Shown: piece after piece, positions 38,557 through 47,716 of the stretch
Layout of the letters: each line of letters opens with the position of its first letter
Position numbering within the stretch: the first letter of the stretch is position 1
Assembly: GCA_003599275.1 (NCBI GenBank)
Contig: QZJG01000054.1
Span: forward strand, 1-64,000
Direction of reading: 5' to 3'
Length of the DNA: 64,000 nucleotides
Origin: Nitrospiraceae bacterium
Lineage (GTDB): Bacteria > Nitrospirota > Thermodesulfovibrionia > UBA6902
Notes under the pieces: generated by a model
Seen by the model: only the letters and a program-made list of their open reading frames with translations
The model's database searches: none
Told to the model about the DNA's origin: nothing
Made by a program: the position numbers and the translations under genes

Positions 38557-38940
38557 TCAATTCAGGTTCAATGTAATTTTTTTCGATTGCTCCTTTAAAA
38601 AGATCTGGAACTCGGCATAGAACTTCCAGAATAATTTTATTGCCCGCTCGCCCTCATCAGTCAGCCGTGCGCCCCCGCCTCCCTTTCCGCCGGTTGCCGC
38701 CTCGATAAGGGGTTTGTCGGCCTGCCTGTTCATCGAGTCAATGAGTTCCCACGCATGGCGGTATGACATCTCCATGGATTTCGCCGCTTTTGTAATGGAG
38801 CCGTATTCCCTGATCCTTTCCAGAAGCACAACCCTTCCATAGCCCAGGAAGGTCCCCTCGTCTCCCTCTATCCAGATGCGGCCGCTGGGACCGGGGGATG
38901 ATTTTCTCTTTTCATGCGAATTCCTGTCTATTGCGCCCAT
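38557..38940 (-). CDS. ModE-type molybdate-responsive HTH regulator, N-terminal domain only
   Basis: IREYGSITKAAKSMEMSYRHAWELIDSMN, GGKGGGGARLTDEGERAI; upstream of modABC. Confidence 0.9.
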   Translation of the reverse strand: MGAIDRNSHEKRKSSPGPSGRIWIEGDEGTFLGYGRVVLLERIREYGSITKAAKSMEMSYRHAWELIDSMNRQADKPLIEAATGGKGGGGARLTDEGERAIKLFWKFYAEFQIFLKEQSKKITLNLN

Positions 38941-39068
38941 ACCGTAATATACATCAGGGAATAACGCTAAGTCAAACGGTAATGCAGCGGCTTCGTATTT
39001 TTTTCTTGTAACTTCCCGGAAGAAGATGCTATAAAATATTCATATTATTATGCAACGGGGGTCAGGTT

Positions 39069-41147
39069 ATGGCTGATTTTTTCATATCGCAGATTGACTA
39101 TATCCTGTTCTTCTACGGTTTTGCTTTTTTCATGCTCGGCACGGTCAGCTTTATCCTGATGAAGGAGAAGCCGCATGTCCTGCCCTGGACCTGGCTCGGG
39201 TTGTTCGGCATTGCTCACGGAACGTATGAATGGCTTAATCTGCTTGCCGTCAGCTTTGGAGATAACTCATACCTGAAGATTGTCCGCATTTTATTTCTGA
39301 TCATCTCATATATGTTTTTGGCGGAGTTTGGTCGCGCAGGCGTTTTCAGTCTGCGGGGCGGAGGCATGGGGAGATGGGTGTTTGTGCCCCTGCTCGCCCT
39401 GGCGCTCACAGGGGGATTCGCCGGCGTAAACGGTATAGATGCCTTTTCGCGATACACACTTGCTCTCACAGGCGGATTATGGGCCGCCCGCGCTTTGTTC
39501 CTGGCATCGAAGGGGCTCGAAATGTGTGCCCGGCGCTGGCTGATTTTCGGGAGCGTGTCTCTAACTGCATACGCCCTTGCCACCGGTCTGATAGTAGCCG
39601 GCGCTGATTTTTTCCCCGCGTCTTTATTAAACAACGATGTATTCCTTCAGTCGTTTGGAGTTCCCGTTGAGCTGATGCGGGGTATCATCGCCGTCTTTAT
39701 CGCCTTATCCGTCTGGGCTTATTCGCAGGTCGGTCCGGTTGATGAATTTCGTTTGAAAAAAAGATGCATCTGCCTGCCTGTTGTTGTTATTCTCATTGTC
39801 CTTGCGCTTGGATGGGGATGGACCCTGTTCGCAGGCAGTCATGCAAAGGACGTGGCAATAAAGACAGCAATGCCTTTTGCAGATACATTGTCCATTGTGA
39901 CAGTTTACCGGCTCTTTGCCATCTTCACGACGTTTGTGTTTTGCAGCCTGACTGTCATATTTTTTTCGATATTGTACTTCACGAAAAAATCCGCGGCGCA
40001 GATCGCTTCCTCCGAACGGGCGCTGAGGGCAAGCGAGGAGAAATTCAGAAACATTTTTGAGGACTCGCCGATAGGGATCGAGATATATGATTCCGAAGGG
40101 ACGCTGCTGGACGCAAACAGGGCGTGTCTGGATATATTCAGCATTTCGGATATCGAGGACGTAAGGGGATTCAAGCTCTTTGAAGACCCGAACGTTTCGG
40201 ATGATGTCAAAAAGAAATTGCTTGGCGGAGAAACAGTCAGATATGAAACGACATTTGATTTTAACAGGGTTGCGGAATTGAAACTTTACAACACGTCAAG
40301 GGCCGGACAGATATACATCAATGTAGTTCTTACTCCAGTGGGACACGAAGCAAAAGACAGATTCAGCGGCTATCTGGTGCAGGTGCAGGATATTACCGAG
40401 CAGAAAAATGCAGAGGCAGAGGCCATCCATGCCGGTCATCTTGCGGCCATCGGTGAGCTGGCGGCAGGCGTTGCCCATGAGATCAACAACCCCATCAACG
40501 GTATTATCAACTATGCCCAGATCCTGGTCAATAAACTGGACCGGGGGACCACTGAAAGCGACATTTCGGAAAGGATCATTAAAGAAAGCAATCGCATCGC
40601 CGGGATAGTGAAAAATCTTCTGTCTTTTTCACGTCAGAGGAAGGACGAAAAGAAACCGGCCGATCTCCGGGAAATATTGTCCGATTCTCTTGCATTGACA
40701 GGGACCCAGTTGCAAAAGGAGCGTATCAAACTGAAAATGGATGTGCCGTCCGGCCCATTTGAATCAACCGTAAATCCTCAGCAGATCCAGCAGGTCTTTC
40801 TGAATGTCCTGAGCAATGCCAGATATGCGCTTAACCAGAAATACCCGTCGGCGCACGAAGACAAGATAATCGAGATCACGGCCCGGGAAGTAACGCTCGA
40901 TGATAAACCATTCAACCGGGTCGTCTTCCATGACCACGGAACAGGTATCTCCCGCAGCATGATCGACAAAGTAGTTAAACCGTTTATTACTACAAAGCCC
41001 GAAGGCGCAGGCACAGGACTCGGCCTGAGCATAAGTCACGACATTATCAAAGACCATGGCGGGGACCTGACAATAGAAAGCAGTGAAGGTGAATTCACCA
41101 GGGTCACAATTGATCTGCCGTCGGGGAGGCGGGAAAGCGTTTCTTAA
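39069..41147 (+). CDS. Membrane-bound PAS histidine kinase
   Basis: Multi-TM N-terminus, PAS, HisKA GELAAGVAHEINNPINGIINYAQIL, HATPase GTGLGLSISHDIIKDHGG. Confidence 0.93.
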   Translation: MADFFISQIDYILFFYGFAFFMLGTVSFILMKEKPHVLPWTWLGLFGIAHGTYEWLNLLAVSFGDNSYLKIVRILFLIISYMFLAEFGRAGVFSLRGGGMGRWVFVPLLALALTGGFAGVNGIDAFSRYTLALTGGLWAARALFLASKGLEMCARRWLIFGSVSLTAYALATGLIVAGADFFPASLLNNDVFLQSFGVPVELMRGIIAVFIALSVWAYSQVGPVDEFRLKKRCICLPVVVILIVLALGWGWTLFAGSHAKDVAIKTAMPFADTLSIVTVYRLFAIFTTFVFCSLTVIFFSILYFTKKSAAQIASSERALRASEEKFRNIFEDSPIGIEIYDSEGTLLDANRACLDIFSISDIEDVRGFKLFEDPNVSDDVKKKLLGGETVRYETTFDFNRVAELKLYNTSRAGQIYINVVLTPVGHEAKDRFSGYLVQVQDITEQKNAEAEAIHAGHLAAIGELAAGVAHEINNPINGIINYAQILVNKLDRGTTESDISERIIKESNRIAGIVKNLLSFSRQRKDEKKPADLREILSDSLALTGTQLQKERIKLKMDVPSGPFESTVNPQQIQQVFLNVLSNARYALNQKYPSAHEDKIIEITAREVTLDDKPFNRVVFHDHGTGISRSMIDKVVKPFITTKPEGAGTGLGLSISHDIIKDHGGDLTIESSEGEFTRVTIDLPSGRRESVS

Positions 41148-41323
41148 ATTTTACCGTCATTCCTGTTTCCATTTTTGTCCTCATTACCGTCTTCATCCAT
41201 CATCCTGTATTTCGGTCTCTCCACGTCGTCGTACTGACCGCTCTTTACGGCCCAAAGGAATAAAAGCCACCCCCCGATGCCTGCGCATAATGTTAGAAAT
41301 ATCAGAATAAATATGCTCCACAT
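41144..41323 (-). CDS. ccoS: cbb3-type cytochrome oxidase assembly protein CcoS
   Basis: Hand-translated MWSIFILIFLTLCAGIGGWLLFLWAVKSGQYDDVERPKYRMMDEDGNEDKNGNRNDGKI*; below the track length cutoff; next to ccoI. Confidence 0.85.
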   Translation of the reverse strand: MWSIFILIFLTLCAGIGGWLLFLWAVKSGQYDDVERPKYRMMDEDGNEDKNGNRNDGKI

Positions 41324-41348
41324 ATGAATAGTCCCTCTGTTTGCTTCA

Positions 41349-43799
41349 TCATAAACTTGCCTTATTAACTCTCGTCAATCGCAAAGAATTTCCTGCAACG
41401 CTCAAAGAACTCAGCGCCATGGCCCCTGCCGCGACTATCGGATGAAGTATGCCCAACACCGCCAGCGGCACTGCAACTGCATTGTAGAAAAAGGCCCAGA
41501 AGATGTTTTGCCTGATGATGGAGAAAGTCTTTTTTGACAGGCTGACGGCATCAGGAAGGAGCCTGAGGTCGTTTCGCATCAGCACCATGTCGGAGCTTTC
41601 AAGCGCTATGTCGGTCGCCCTGCCCATTGCTATGCCGACATCCGCCTGGACCAGGGCGGGCGCATCGTTGATCCCGTCTCCCACCATTATTACCCGCCTT
41701 CCTTTCTCCTGCATGTGCCTGATCTCTTCCGCCTTTTCTACGGGAGACATCTGCGCCTTAACAGTATCTATCCCGGCTTCACGCGACACAGCAGTTGCCG
41801 TTTTTAAATTATCGCCTGTAATCATCACCACATCAAGCCCGTTATGTTTCAACATTTGAATAACCTCTGCAGCTTCTTTTCGTACTGTGTCGGAGACCGA
41901 GAAGGTCCCGGCGAGCTTTCCGTCATACGACAAATAAACGACCGTGGCGCCCGTTGATTCACGGGATCCGGCTTCATTCAATAATTCATCATCATGAGCA
42001 ATATCAATTCCGTAAGATGTCATGAAGGTCCTGTTTCCAATCAGGACACCCTTACCGTTTATTCCGCCACTGATGCCTCTGCCCGGATATGCCTTAAAGT
42101 CAGTTACGTCATGCAACTTGAGTCCCCTTGCCGCGCCGACAATCGCCTTTCCTATTGAATGCTCCGAGAGCCGTTCAAGCGAGGCCGCGAGGCACAGCGC
42201 CGTCTCGTCCGGAATGCCTATGCCATGGAATGAGCTCAGCACGGAATGGCCTTCTGTTATCGTGCCTGTTTTATCCAGGACAACGACCCCAATGTCCCTT
42301 GATTTCTCTATCACATCTCCGCCTTTTATAAGTATGCCTTTTGACGCGCCGTTTGCAGTCCCTGCAAGTATGGCAAGAGGGGTCGCAAGTCCAAGCGCAC
42401 AGGGGCAGGCTATCACAAGCACAGAGACCGCGTTCATTACAGCCTCTGTTGCCGGGCCGCCATTAGATAGCCGATACACACAGGTCACAAGACTTAAAAA
42501 TAATATCGCCGGAACAAAAATACCGACGACCCTGTCTGCCGCTGCCTGAACAGGGGCGCGCCTTGCCTGCGCATCCTCAACGGTCTTTATGATCTGAGAA
42601 AGCACGGTGTCTCCCGCCGCCCTTTTGACCCTGAAGATGAAATTTCCGTAAAGGTTCTGCGTGCCGCAGAAGACATCGCTTCCTTCTGCCTTTGATACGG
42701 GCCTTGATTCTCCCGTGAGCATTGATTCATCGACTTCTGATGAACCCTCAATAACGGTCCCGTCAAGCGGTATCTTCTCGCCGGGTACTACTTCTATCAT
42801 GTCACCGGCTTTTATGGAAGATATTGGAATTGACTCCGAACTTCGTAAGGACGTATTGACATCCGCCCCTGCAATCCTTCTTGCCTCCTTCGGACTCAGA
42901 GACAGCAGATGTGTTAATGCCTGCGACGCCTTACCCTTTGCCCCTGCTTCAATGTATCTGCCTAAAAGTATGAGCGTTATTATCATGGCAGAAGTATCAA
43001 AATAGACCTTCCCCCCTGAAAACATCTCATGGATGCTGTACAGGTATGCGGAACCGGCGCCTGTTGCAACAAGAAGGTTCATATTAAAATTCAGGTGTCT
43101 TAAACCTCCCGCCGCCCCTTTTATGAAAGGCATCCCGGAATAAAAAAGCACAGGCGTCGTGAGAAGAAGCGAAATCCAGTGAAATATGTTTTTTGTCTCC
43201 TTATCTATCCCCTGAAAATAACCCGCGTAGAGAGCAACAGAGTACAGCATTAGCTGCATAGAGAAAAAAGATGCGGTCCCGAATCTGAGGAGCAGGTCTT
43301 TCCTGCGGCCTTCCATCTCCATTTCATAGGCCTTTGCAACAAATGGTTTGGGCGTATATCCGATGGATTTTATCCTCTCGACGATTTTATCGATGCTTGC
43401 CTTTTCGGGGTCCCAGCGGACCTTGGCCCTGTGCGTTGCATAATTTACATTGGCGTATGTGACTCCATTTGTCTTCAGGAGGATCTTTTCATTCAGCCAG
43501 ACGCAGGAGGCGCACCTTATGCCGTCGAGGACAATGTCCGTCTCAATTTCATTCCCGGCCTGTCTTAAATTTTCATTGAATGCCGCGATGTCTACCGGCT
43601 TGTCATCCGCAGGACCGGGGACCCATGAATCCCGCCTGTCATAAAAATCCGAAAGCCCTTCGTCGTTGATGAGGCGGTAAATGCCGTTGCAGCCGTGGCA
43701 GCAGAAGACCTTCTTTTGTCCGTTGACTTCAACATGGACGGCTTCTCTTCCCGGAAATTCAAGCAGACAGTGATCACAGATCGGCATAAATTTTTGCAC
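41349..43799 (-). CDS. ccoI: Heavy-metal P-type ATPase (CcoI/FixI type, copper)
   Basis: N-terminal CDHC...CCHGC, CxxC IRCASCVW, CPC motif IACPCALGLATPLA, DKTGTITEG; cco context. Confidence 0.92.
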   Translation of the reverse strand: MQKFMPICDHCLLEFPGREAVHVEVNGQKKVFCCHGCNGIYRLINDEGLSDFYDRRDSWVPGPADDKPVDIAAFNENLRQAGNEIETDIVLDGIRCASCVWLNEKILLKTNGVTYANVNYATHRAKVRWDPEKASIDKIVERIKSIGYTPKPFVAKAYEMEMEGRRKDLLLRFGTASFFSMQLMLYSVALYAGYFQGIDKETKNIFHWISLLLTTPVLFYSGMPFIKGAAGGLRHLNFNMNLLVATGAGSAYLYSIHEMFSGGKVYFDTSAMIITLILLGRYIEAGAKGKASQALTHLLSLSPKEARRIAGADVNTSLRSSESIPISSIKAGDMIEVVPGEKIPLDGTVIEGSSEVDESMLTGESRPVSKAEGSDVFCGTQNLYGNFIFRVKRAAGDTVLSQIIKTVEDAQARRAPVQAAADRVVGIFVPAILFLSLVTCVYRLSNGGPATEAVMNAVSVLVIACPCALGLATPLAILAGTANGASKGILIKGGDVIEKSRDIGVVVLDKTGTITEGHSVLSSFHGIGIPDETALCLAASLERLSEHSIGKAIVGAARGLKLHDVTDFKAYPGRGISGGINGKGVLIGNRTFMTSYGIDIAHDDELLNEAGSRESTGATVVYLSYDGKLAGTFSVSDTVRKEAAEVIQMLKHNGLDVVMITGDNLKTATAVSREAGIDTVKAQMSPVEKAEEIRHMQEKGRRVIMVGDGINDAPALVQADVGIAMGRATDIALESSDMVLMRNDLRLLPDAVSLSKKTFSIIRQNIFWAFFYNAVAVPLAVLGILHPIVAAGAMALSSLSVAGNSLRLTRVNKASL

Positions 43800-43813
43800 T
43801 CACTTTTGTTGAC

Positions 43814-44536
43814 TCAGAGTGATCTGACAATAAAATATACCCCCATCGCTATAATAATTGTCCCTGACAATCTGTACAGCAGCCCTCGCAGTTTATGGCC
43901 CAGATATCCGGCAACGAAGCCGAACAGCAGCAATGCGGGAAGTGTCCCGATCCCGAAGAAAAACATGGTAAGCATTCCGGATAACATGTCGCCTGTTCCG
44001 GCCGCGGCCATAAACACGGTGTACGAAAGGCCGCACGGCAAAAACCCGAACAAAGCGCCGAGGGGATAGTAGAGCCATGAAGTTTCACCATGCAATAAAT
44101 TTTTCCCGGCCCGCAGAATGAGACTGTTGCGTCTTTCAAGCCATGCTGTTCCGCCTGTAATACCGGATATGCTTATGCCCATGAATATCATTATCAGTCC
44201 GGCAATCAGCGCTACCGCATTTTGAAAACCGGTCATCTCACCGGCGATATTTACAAATGAACCGGTAAGTCCCATTATCGCTCCTATAAACATATAGGTA
44301 GTAATGCGCCCTGTATTGTAGAAGATATGGGGGACAAGGTCCATGGCGAAAAGATGCTCTCTAAATCTAAAATGAGGGGATATTTCTATAGCCCCCCCTC
44401 CCTTGACGGGAGGGGGTAAGGGGGAGGGTGAATTGTGAAACGCGTAAGCGGTTATAAGCGGCCCGCACATCCCCATGCAATGTCCGAACCCGCCGAGGAA
44501 GCCCGTTGTAAATGCGAGAGTATAGCTGAGTTCCAC
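43814..44536 (-). CDS. Sulfite exporter TauE/SafE (TSUP)-family protein of the cco cluster
   Basis: TTGFLGGFGHCMGMCGPLITAY, NTGRITTYMFIGAIMG, GALFGFLPCGLSYTVF; contains a repeat-derived segment. Confidence 0.85.
   Translation of the reverse strand: MELSYTLAFTTGFLGGFGHCMGMCGPLITAYAFHNSPSPLPPPVKGGGAIEISPHFRFREHLFAMDLVPHIFYNTGRITTYMFIGAIMGLTGSFVNIAGEMTGFQNAVALIAGLIMIFMGISISGITGGTAWLERRNSLILRAGKNLLHGETSWLYYPLGALFGFLPCGLSYTVFMAAAGTGDMLSGMLTMFFFGIGTLPALLLFGFVAGYLGHKLRGLLYRLSGTIIIAMGVYFIVRSL
44392..44437. repeat. Palindromic repeat ccccccctcccttgacgggagggggtaagggggaggg within the TSUP gene
   Basis: Hairpin arms ccctccc-ttga-cgggaggg; same architecture as the 13887 element; translated as SPSPLPPPVKGGG. 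Confidence 0.6.
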
Positions 44537-45015
44537 TACTGCACCTCAAAAGTATAACTCACTGTTGCCGTCTCGCCGTCCCGTTTGATAGTCACATCCG
44601 CCTTCCATGTCTTCCCTCCATGCGGACAGGCAGGAATAACGCCGGTCCCCTCATATATGCCGTCCTTCACATGTTGCATCTTCGGCCTGTTGATCCCCAT
44701 GAACATTCCCGGCATCGTCAGGTCCAGAATAATCCCGGCATCCGGGACTGCCCTGTCTTTTTCTTTAAGGACCACCCTGAAAACGAGGTCCGTCATGGTC
44801 CTCACGGGCTTTGGGTTTATATCAAACACTGCGTGAAGGTCGCGGTCGTTAAGCGGCCCTGAATCGGCCTTTTCATTTTGTATCCTGTCCCACTCCAGAC
44901 CCGTCTCATACGGGTTTTCAACCACTACCCCGTCAAATACCCTGACTCCCACGACTATGGCGCCGACTACGGCGGAAAGGGCGATGATTGTTACTATGAC
45001 GATTAATGTTTTCAT
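44536..45015 (-). CDS. FixH-family protein
   Basis: N-terminal TM, NPYETGLEWDRIQNEKA, PGMFMGINRPKMQHVKDGIYEGTGVIPACPHGGKTWKADV. Confidence 0.85.
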   Translation of the reverse strand: MKTLIVIVTIIALSAVVGAIVVGVRVFDGVVVENPYETGLEWDRIQNEKADSGPLNDRDLHAVFDINPKPVRTMTDLVFRVVLKEKDRAVPDAGIILDLTMPGMFMGINRPKMQHVKDGIYEGTGVIPACPHGGKTWKADVTIKRDGETATVSYTFEVQ

Positions 45016-45041
45016 TGTGATTTTCCGAACTCTTAACTCTA

Positions 45042-45182
45042 ACAGGCTACTGAAAAAGTATTTTGGCTGTCATTGCGAACAAAGTGAAGCAATCCGCTTC
45101 TATATTAATCAAATGTTTGAGATTGCTTCGTCACTAACGTTTCTCGCAATGACACTGAAAACCGACTTTTTCAGCAACCTGC
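45042..45182. repeat. Nested interspersed repeat (outer ctgaaaaagt...actttttcag, inner cattgcga...tcgcaatgac)
   Basis: Inverted outer and inner arms in the ccoG-fixH intergenic region. Confidence 0.6.
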
Positions 45183-45185
45183 TAA

Positions 45186-46397
45186 TTATCCCTCCGGATA
45201 AATAAACCGGGCCGGCTTTGTCACCCGGACGGTGTCCGGCTTTTCCGACTCGATTGATATGTCGATTGTCTTTATCACTTTGCTTTTGACGGAATTTACA
45301 ACATTAACATAAACCGGGACCTTCTTCATTGCTCCAGCCTCAATTGAAACTCTATCAGGGGCCACTACTGCAACGCTGTTCAACGCCTTTACTTTGATTG
45401 CCAACTCTGCGCCGGACCGGCCTTTGTTTTTCACCGATAAAATATATGAGTTTATTACCCCGCCAGATACAATACGCGGGGGATACGAATTGTTCGGCAG
45501 GACGGTCATATCAACAGTGGTGCGTGTTATCAGAAGATATATAAAGAAGACAAGAAACACTGCCGTGACCGAGCCGGTCATCACTGCATTCCGGCGTAAC
45601 AGTTCCCCTGCTTCGCCCGGCAATCCGAAGAAGTATCCTATCAGGGACTTTTTCCCCCTGTGTCCCATCATCTTTGTGCATGAGTCAATGCATTCGGCGC
45701 AATCAATGCATGCGGCATTCAAACCATTCCTTATGTCAATTCCCACCGGACATGTTTTTACACATGCCATGCATTTTATACACTCATCCTTCCTCCGTGG
45801 GTCAAAGGCTATCACAAGTGTTTTGTTGTCAAACAGGACGCTCTGCAGTTTTGCATACGGACAAACGGTCGAGCAGAATTTGTGCCTGAGCAGCGCCAGG
45901 TCCAGAAAAATTATCATTGACAGAACAATCCAGAATCCACCCGTTACATTTCCGAGGCCTCCCTCTACCGCTTTCGGAATAAATTCATACGGCGAAACAA
46001 AATACCATATGAGATTTGCAGCAACCGTAACGCTTATCAAAAGCACTGCTGCGTATTCGATTAATTTATATGGGGGCCTTTTTGACTTTGCCTTATCAAT
46101 CATATCGGTAAAATCAACAAGCACAGTCTGGGGGCAGGCCCAGCCGCACCATATCCTCCCGAACATTAATGTGATGAACATAAACAGAAACGTCAGGAAG
46201 ATAACGGCCATGAGGACAATAAAAAATTCATCCATCCAGACGCTCGCGCCAAAGAAGTGGGGCCTCAGCGAGGGGACATCAAAACGTAAAGCGCTTTCGC
46301 CTTTTATCTCCAGGAAAGGGAGACCGATTATGATAACAGCCTGAGCAATCCCGGCAAAACGCCTCCACGGCTGTATCAGCCTAATCTTCGTCATCAA
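45186..46397 (-). CDS. ccoG: Cytochrome c oxidase accessory protein CcoG (polyferredoxin)
   Basis: GRIWCGWACPQTVLVDF, FCSTVCPYAKLQ, CIKCMACVKTCPVGIDIRNGLNAACIDCAECIDSC. Confidence 0.94.
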   Translation of the reverse strand: MMTKIRLIQPWRRFAGIAQAVIIIGLPFLEIKGESALRFDVPSLRPHFFGASVWMDEFFIVLMAVIFLTFLFMFITLMFGRIWCGWACPQTVLVDFTDMIDKAKSKRPPYKLIEYAAVLLISVTVAANLIWYFVSPYEFIPKAVEGGLGNVTGGFWIVLSMIIFLDLALLRHKFCSTVCPYAKLQSVLFDNKTLVIAFDPRRKDECIKCMACVKTCPVGIDIRNGLNAACIDCAECIDSCTKMMGHRGKKSLIGYFFGLPGEAGELLRRNAVMTGSVTAVFLVFFIYLLITRTTVDMTVLPNNSYPPRIVSGGVINSYILSVKNKGRSGAELAIKVKALNSVAVVAPDRVSIEAGAMKKVPVYVNVVNSVKSKVIKTIDISIESEKPDTVRVTKPARFIYPEG

Positions 46398-46524
46398 GCA
46401 TCTTATACTTCGGCTCTTCTACCTTTTTGTGCCGCTTTCCCGAATAGTAATGAAAGATTATCACCGCAAAGAGCACAACCAGCGAAATGCCGAAAATGAA
46501 ATATGCAACCGAATGTGTATTCAT
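46381..46524 (-). CDS. Small single-TM protein, CcoQ-like
   Basis: Hand-translated MNTHSVAYFIFGISLVVLFAVIIFHYYSGKRHKKVEEPKYKMLDDED*; overlaps ccoG start; below track cutoff. Confidence 0.6.
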   Translation of the reverse strand: MNTHSVAYFIFGISLVVLFAVIIFHYYSGKRHKKVEEPKYKMLDDED

Positions 46525-46680
46525 AAATCCGCTCCGTTGAAAGAATATAATATAACCACAGAGTCACTGAGACACAGAGAAAAGACTTGAATTCGAATTT
46601 CGTATTTTTATTTATTCTCAGTGCCCCCGTGTCTCCGTGTTTATAAGTATGTTTTCAATTTCATACAAAAAATCTGCGTC

Positions 46681-46773
46681 TTATATCTTCTTTCTCGCGA
46701 TAAAGAAGAGCACCGCTATCCCTGCAATCGCAGCGCCGGTAAACCCTATTGTTGCGATAATCGATATATCCAT
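46681..46773 (-). CDS. Very small single-TM protein
   Basis: Hand-translated MDISIIATIGFTGAAIAGIAVLFFIARKKI*; just downstream of the peroxiredoxin, preceded by ggaaaggatgaa. Confidence 0.4.
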   Translation of the reverse strand: MDISIIATIGFTGAAIAGIAVLFFIARKKI

Positions 46774-46810
46774 GATTTCATCCTTTCCCGTTTCCTTTTC
46801 CTGCCTTTAT

Positions 46811-47434
46811 TTATGCATTATGTATCGCCTCGTGCACCCTGCCCACCATTTTTGCTGAAGGCTCCAAAGTCTTGTCGCCTTCTTCTTCCCACCCGGCAGG
46901 ACAGGCCTCGGCAGTGTATTGTGCGAGATGGAGGTTGGCCTTGAATTTCCTCATCATTTCATCAATGTTTCTGCCCAGGTTATAGTAATTGACTTCCGAG
47001 TTCATAAGCCTGCCTTCCGGATTTATAATAAAAGTCCCTCTTAATGAAAGTCCGGTGGCCTCATCATAAACCCCGAACATCCTTGCAAGCCTTCCTGTAG
47101 TATCGGCCCCCATCGGGAACTTCACGTTTTCAAGCTCCTTTTCCTCTCTCTGCCAGGCAAGATGAACGAACTTTGTGTCGGTGCTTACCGTGATGATCTC
47201 GGCGTCCAGTTTTTTGAATTTATCATACTGCTCTGCCAGAGCAGCAAATTCAGTTGCTCAGACAAAGGTAAAATCCGCCGGATAGAAAAACAGTATCGTC
47301 CACTTTCTGTTCTTCCTTAGTGTTTCAAGACTCACTTCTCCGAAGTCGCCCTTTGCCGGTTCGTAAGTCTCCAGCTTAAAATCAGGGACAGTTGCTCCGA
47401 CATTGCATCCAAGACATTCACATGTGTTCGACAT
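46811..47434 (-). CDS. Selenocysteine-containing 2-Cys-type peroxiredoxin (in-frame TGA at 47258-47260 read as Sec)
   Basis: Hand-translated MSNTCECLGCNVGATVPDFKLETYEPAKGDFGEVSLETLRKNRKWTILFFYPADFTFV-U-ATEFAALAEQYDKFKKLDAEIITVSTDTKFVHLAWQ...; resolving Cys in AEACPAGWEEEGDKTLEP; start preceded by aaggaggaac; stem-loop directly 3' of TGA. Confidence 0.88.
47226..47246 (-). promoter_or_regulatory. Candidate bacterial SECIS stem-loop
   Basis: RNA UGCUGCUC-UGGCA-GAGCAGUA, 8 bp with a GG-containing 5-nt loop, 14 to 34 nt after the U of UGA. Confidence 0.75.
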
Positions 47435-47491
47435 AATAAGTTCCTCCTTTTTGTTTTTAACCTTTTAAATGTGCAAATCCTTCCCTATTGC

Positions 47492-47716
47492 CTACTCCCT
47501 ATGCCCTAAGCCCTTCACCGACTCTTCATACGCCTTTTCCTGCGACCAGCCGCTGATTGACGGCGTATAGGAGACAAAATAATAAATGCCCCATATGATC
47601 AGTCCCCAGAACAGAACGAGCCAGCCGACTGGTATTTTTCTTGTCAGACCCTCTTCAACCTCAAATTCTTTTAAGTTGTCCAGTTCTTCCGTCATGTTCT
47701 CCCTCCTATTTACCAT
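47492..47716 (-). CDS. CcoP N-terminal TM domain-like protein lacking cytochrome c domains
   Basis: EELDNLKEFEVEEGLTRKIPVGWLVLFWGLIIWGIYYFVSYTPSISGWSQEKAYEESVKGL; no CxxCH. Confidence 0.7.
   Translation of the reverse strand: MVNRRENMTEELDNLKEFEVEEGLTRKIPVGWLVLFWGLIIWGIYYFVSYTPSISGWSQEKAYEESVKGLGHRE

Noticed and set aside
45394-46344. 316-aa plus-strand ORF antisense to ccoG
   Set aside because: Antisense of a polyferredoxin with strong family motifs; composition typical of a shadow ORF
47125-47434. Peroxiredoxin as a pseudogene with a nonsense mutation
   Set aside because: Frame is intact on both sides, the stop is exactly at the catalytic Cys codon, is specifically TGA, and a SECIS-like hairpin follows; selenoprotein is the simpler reading
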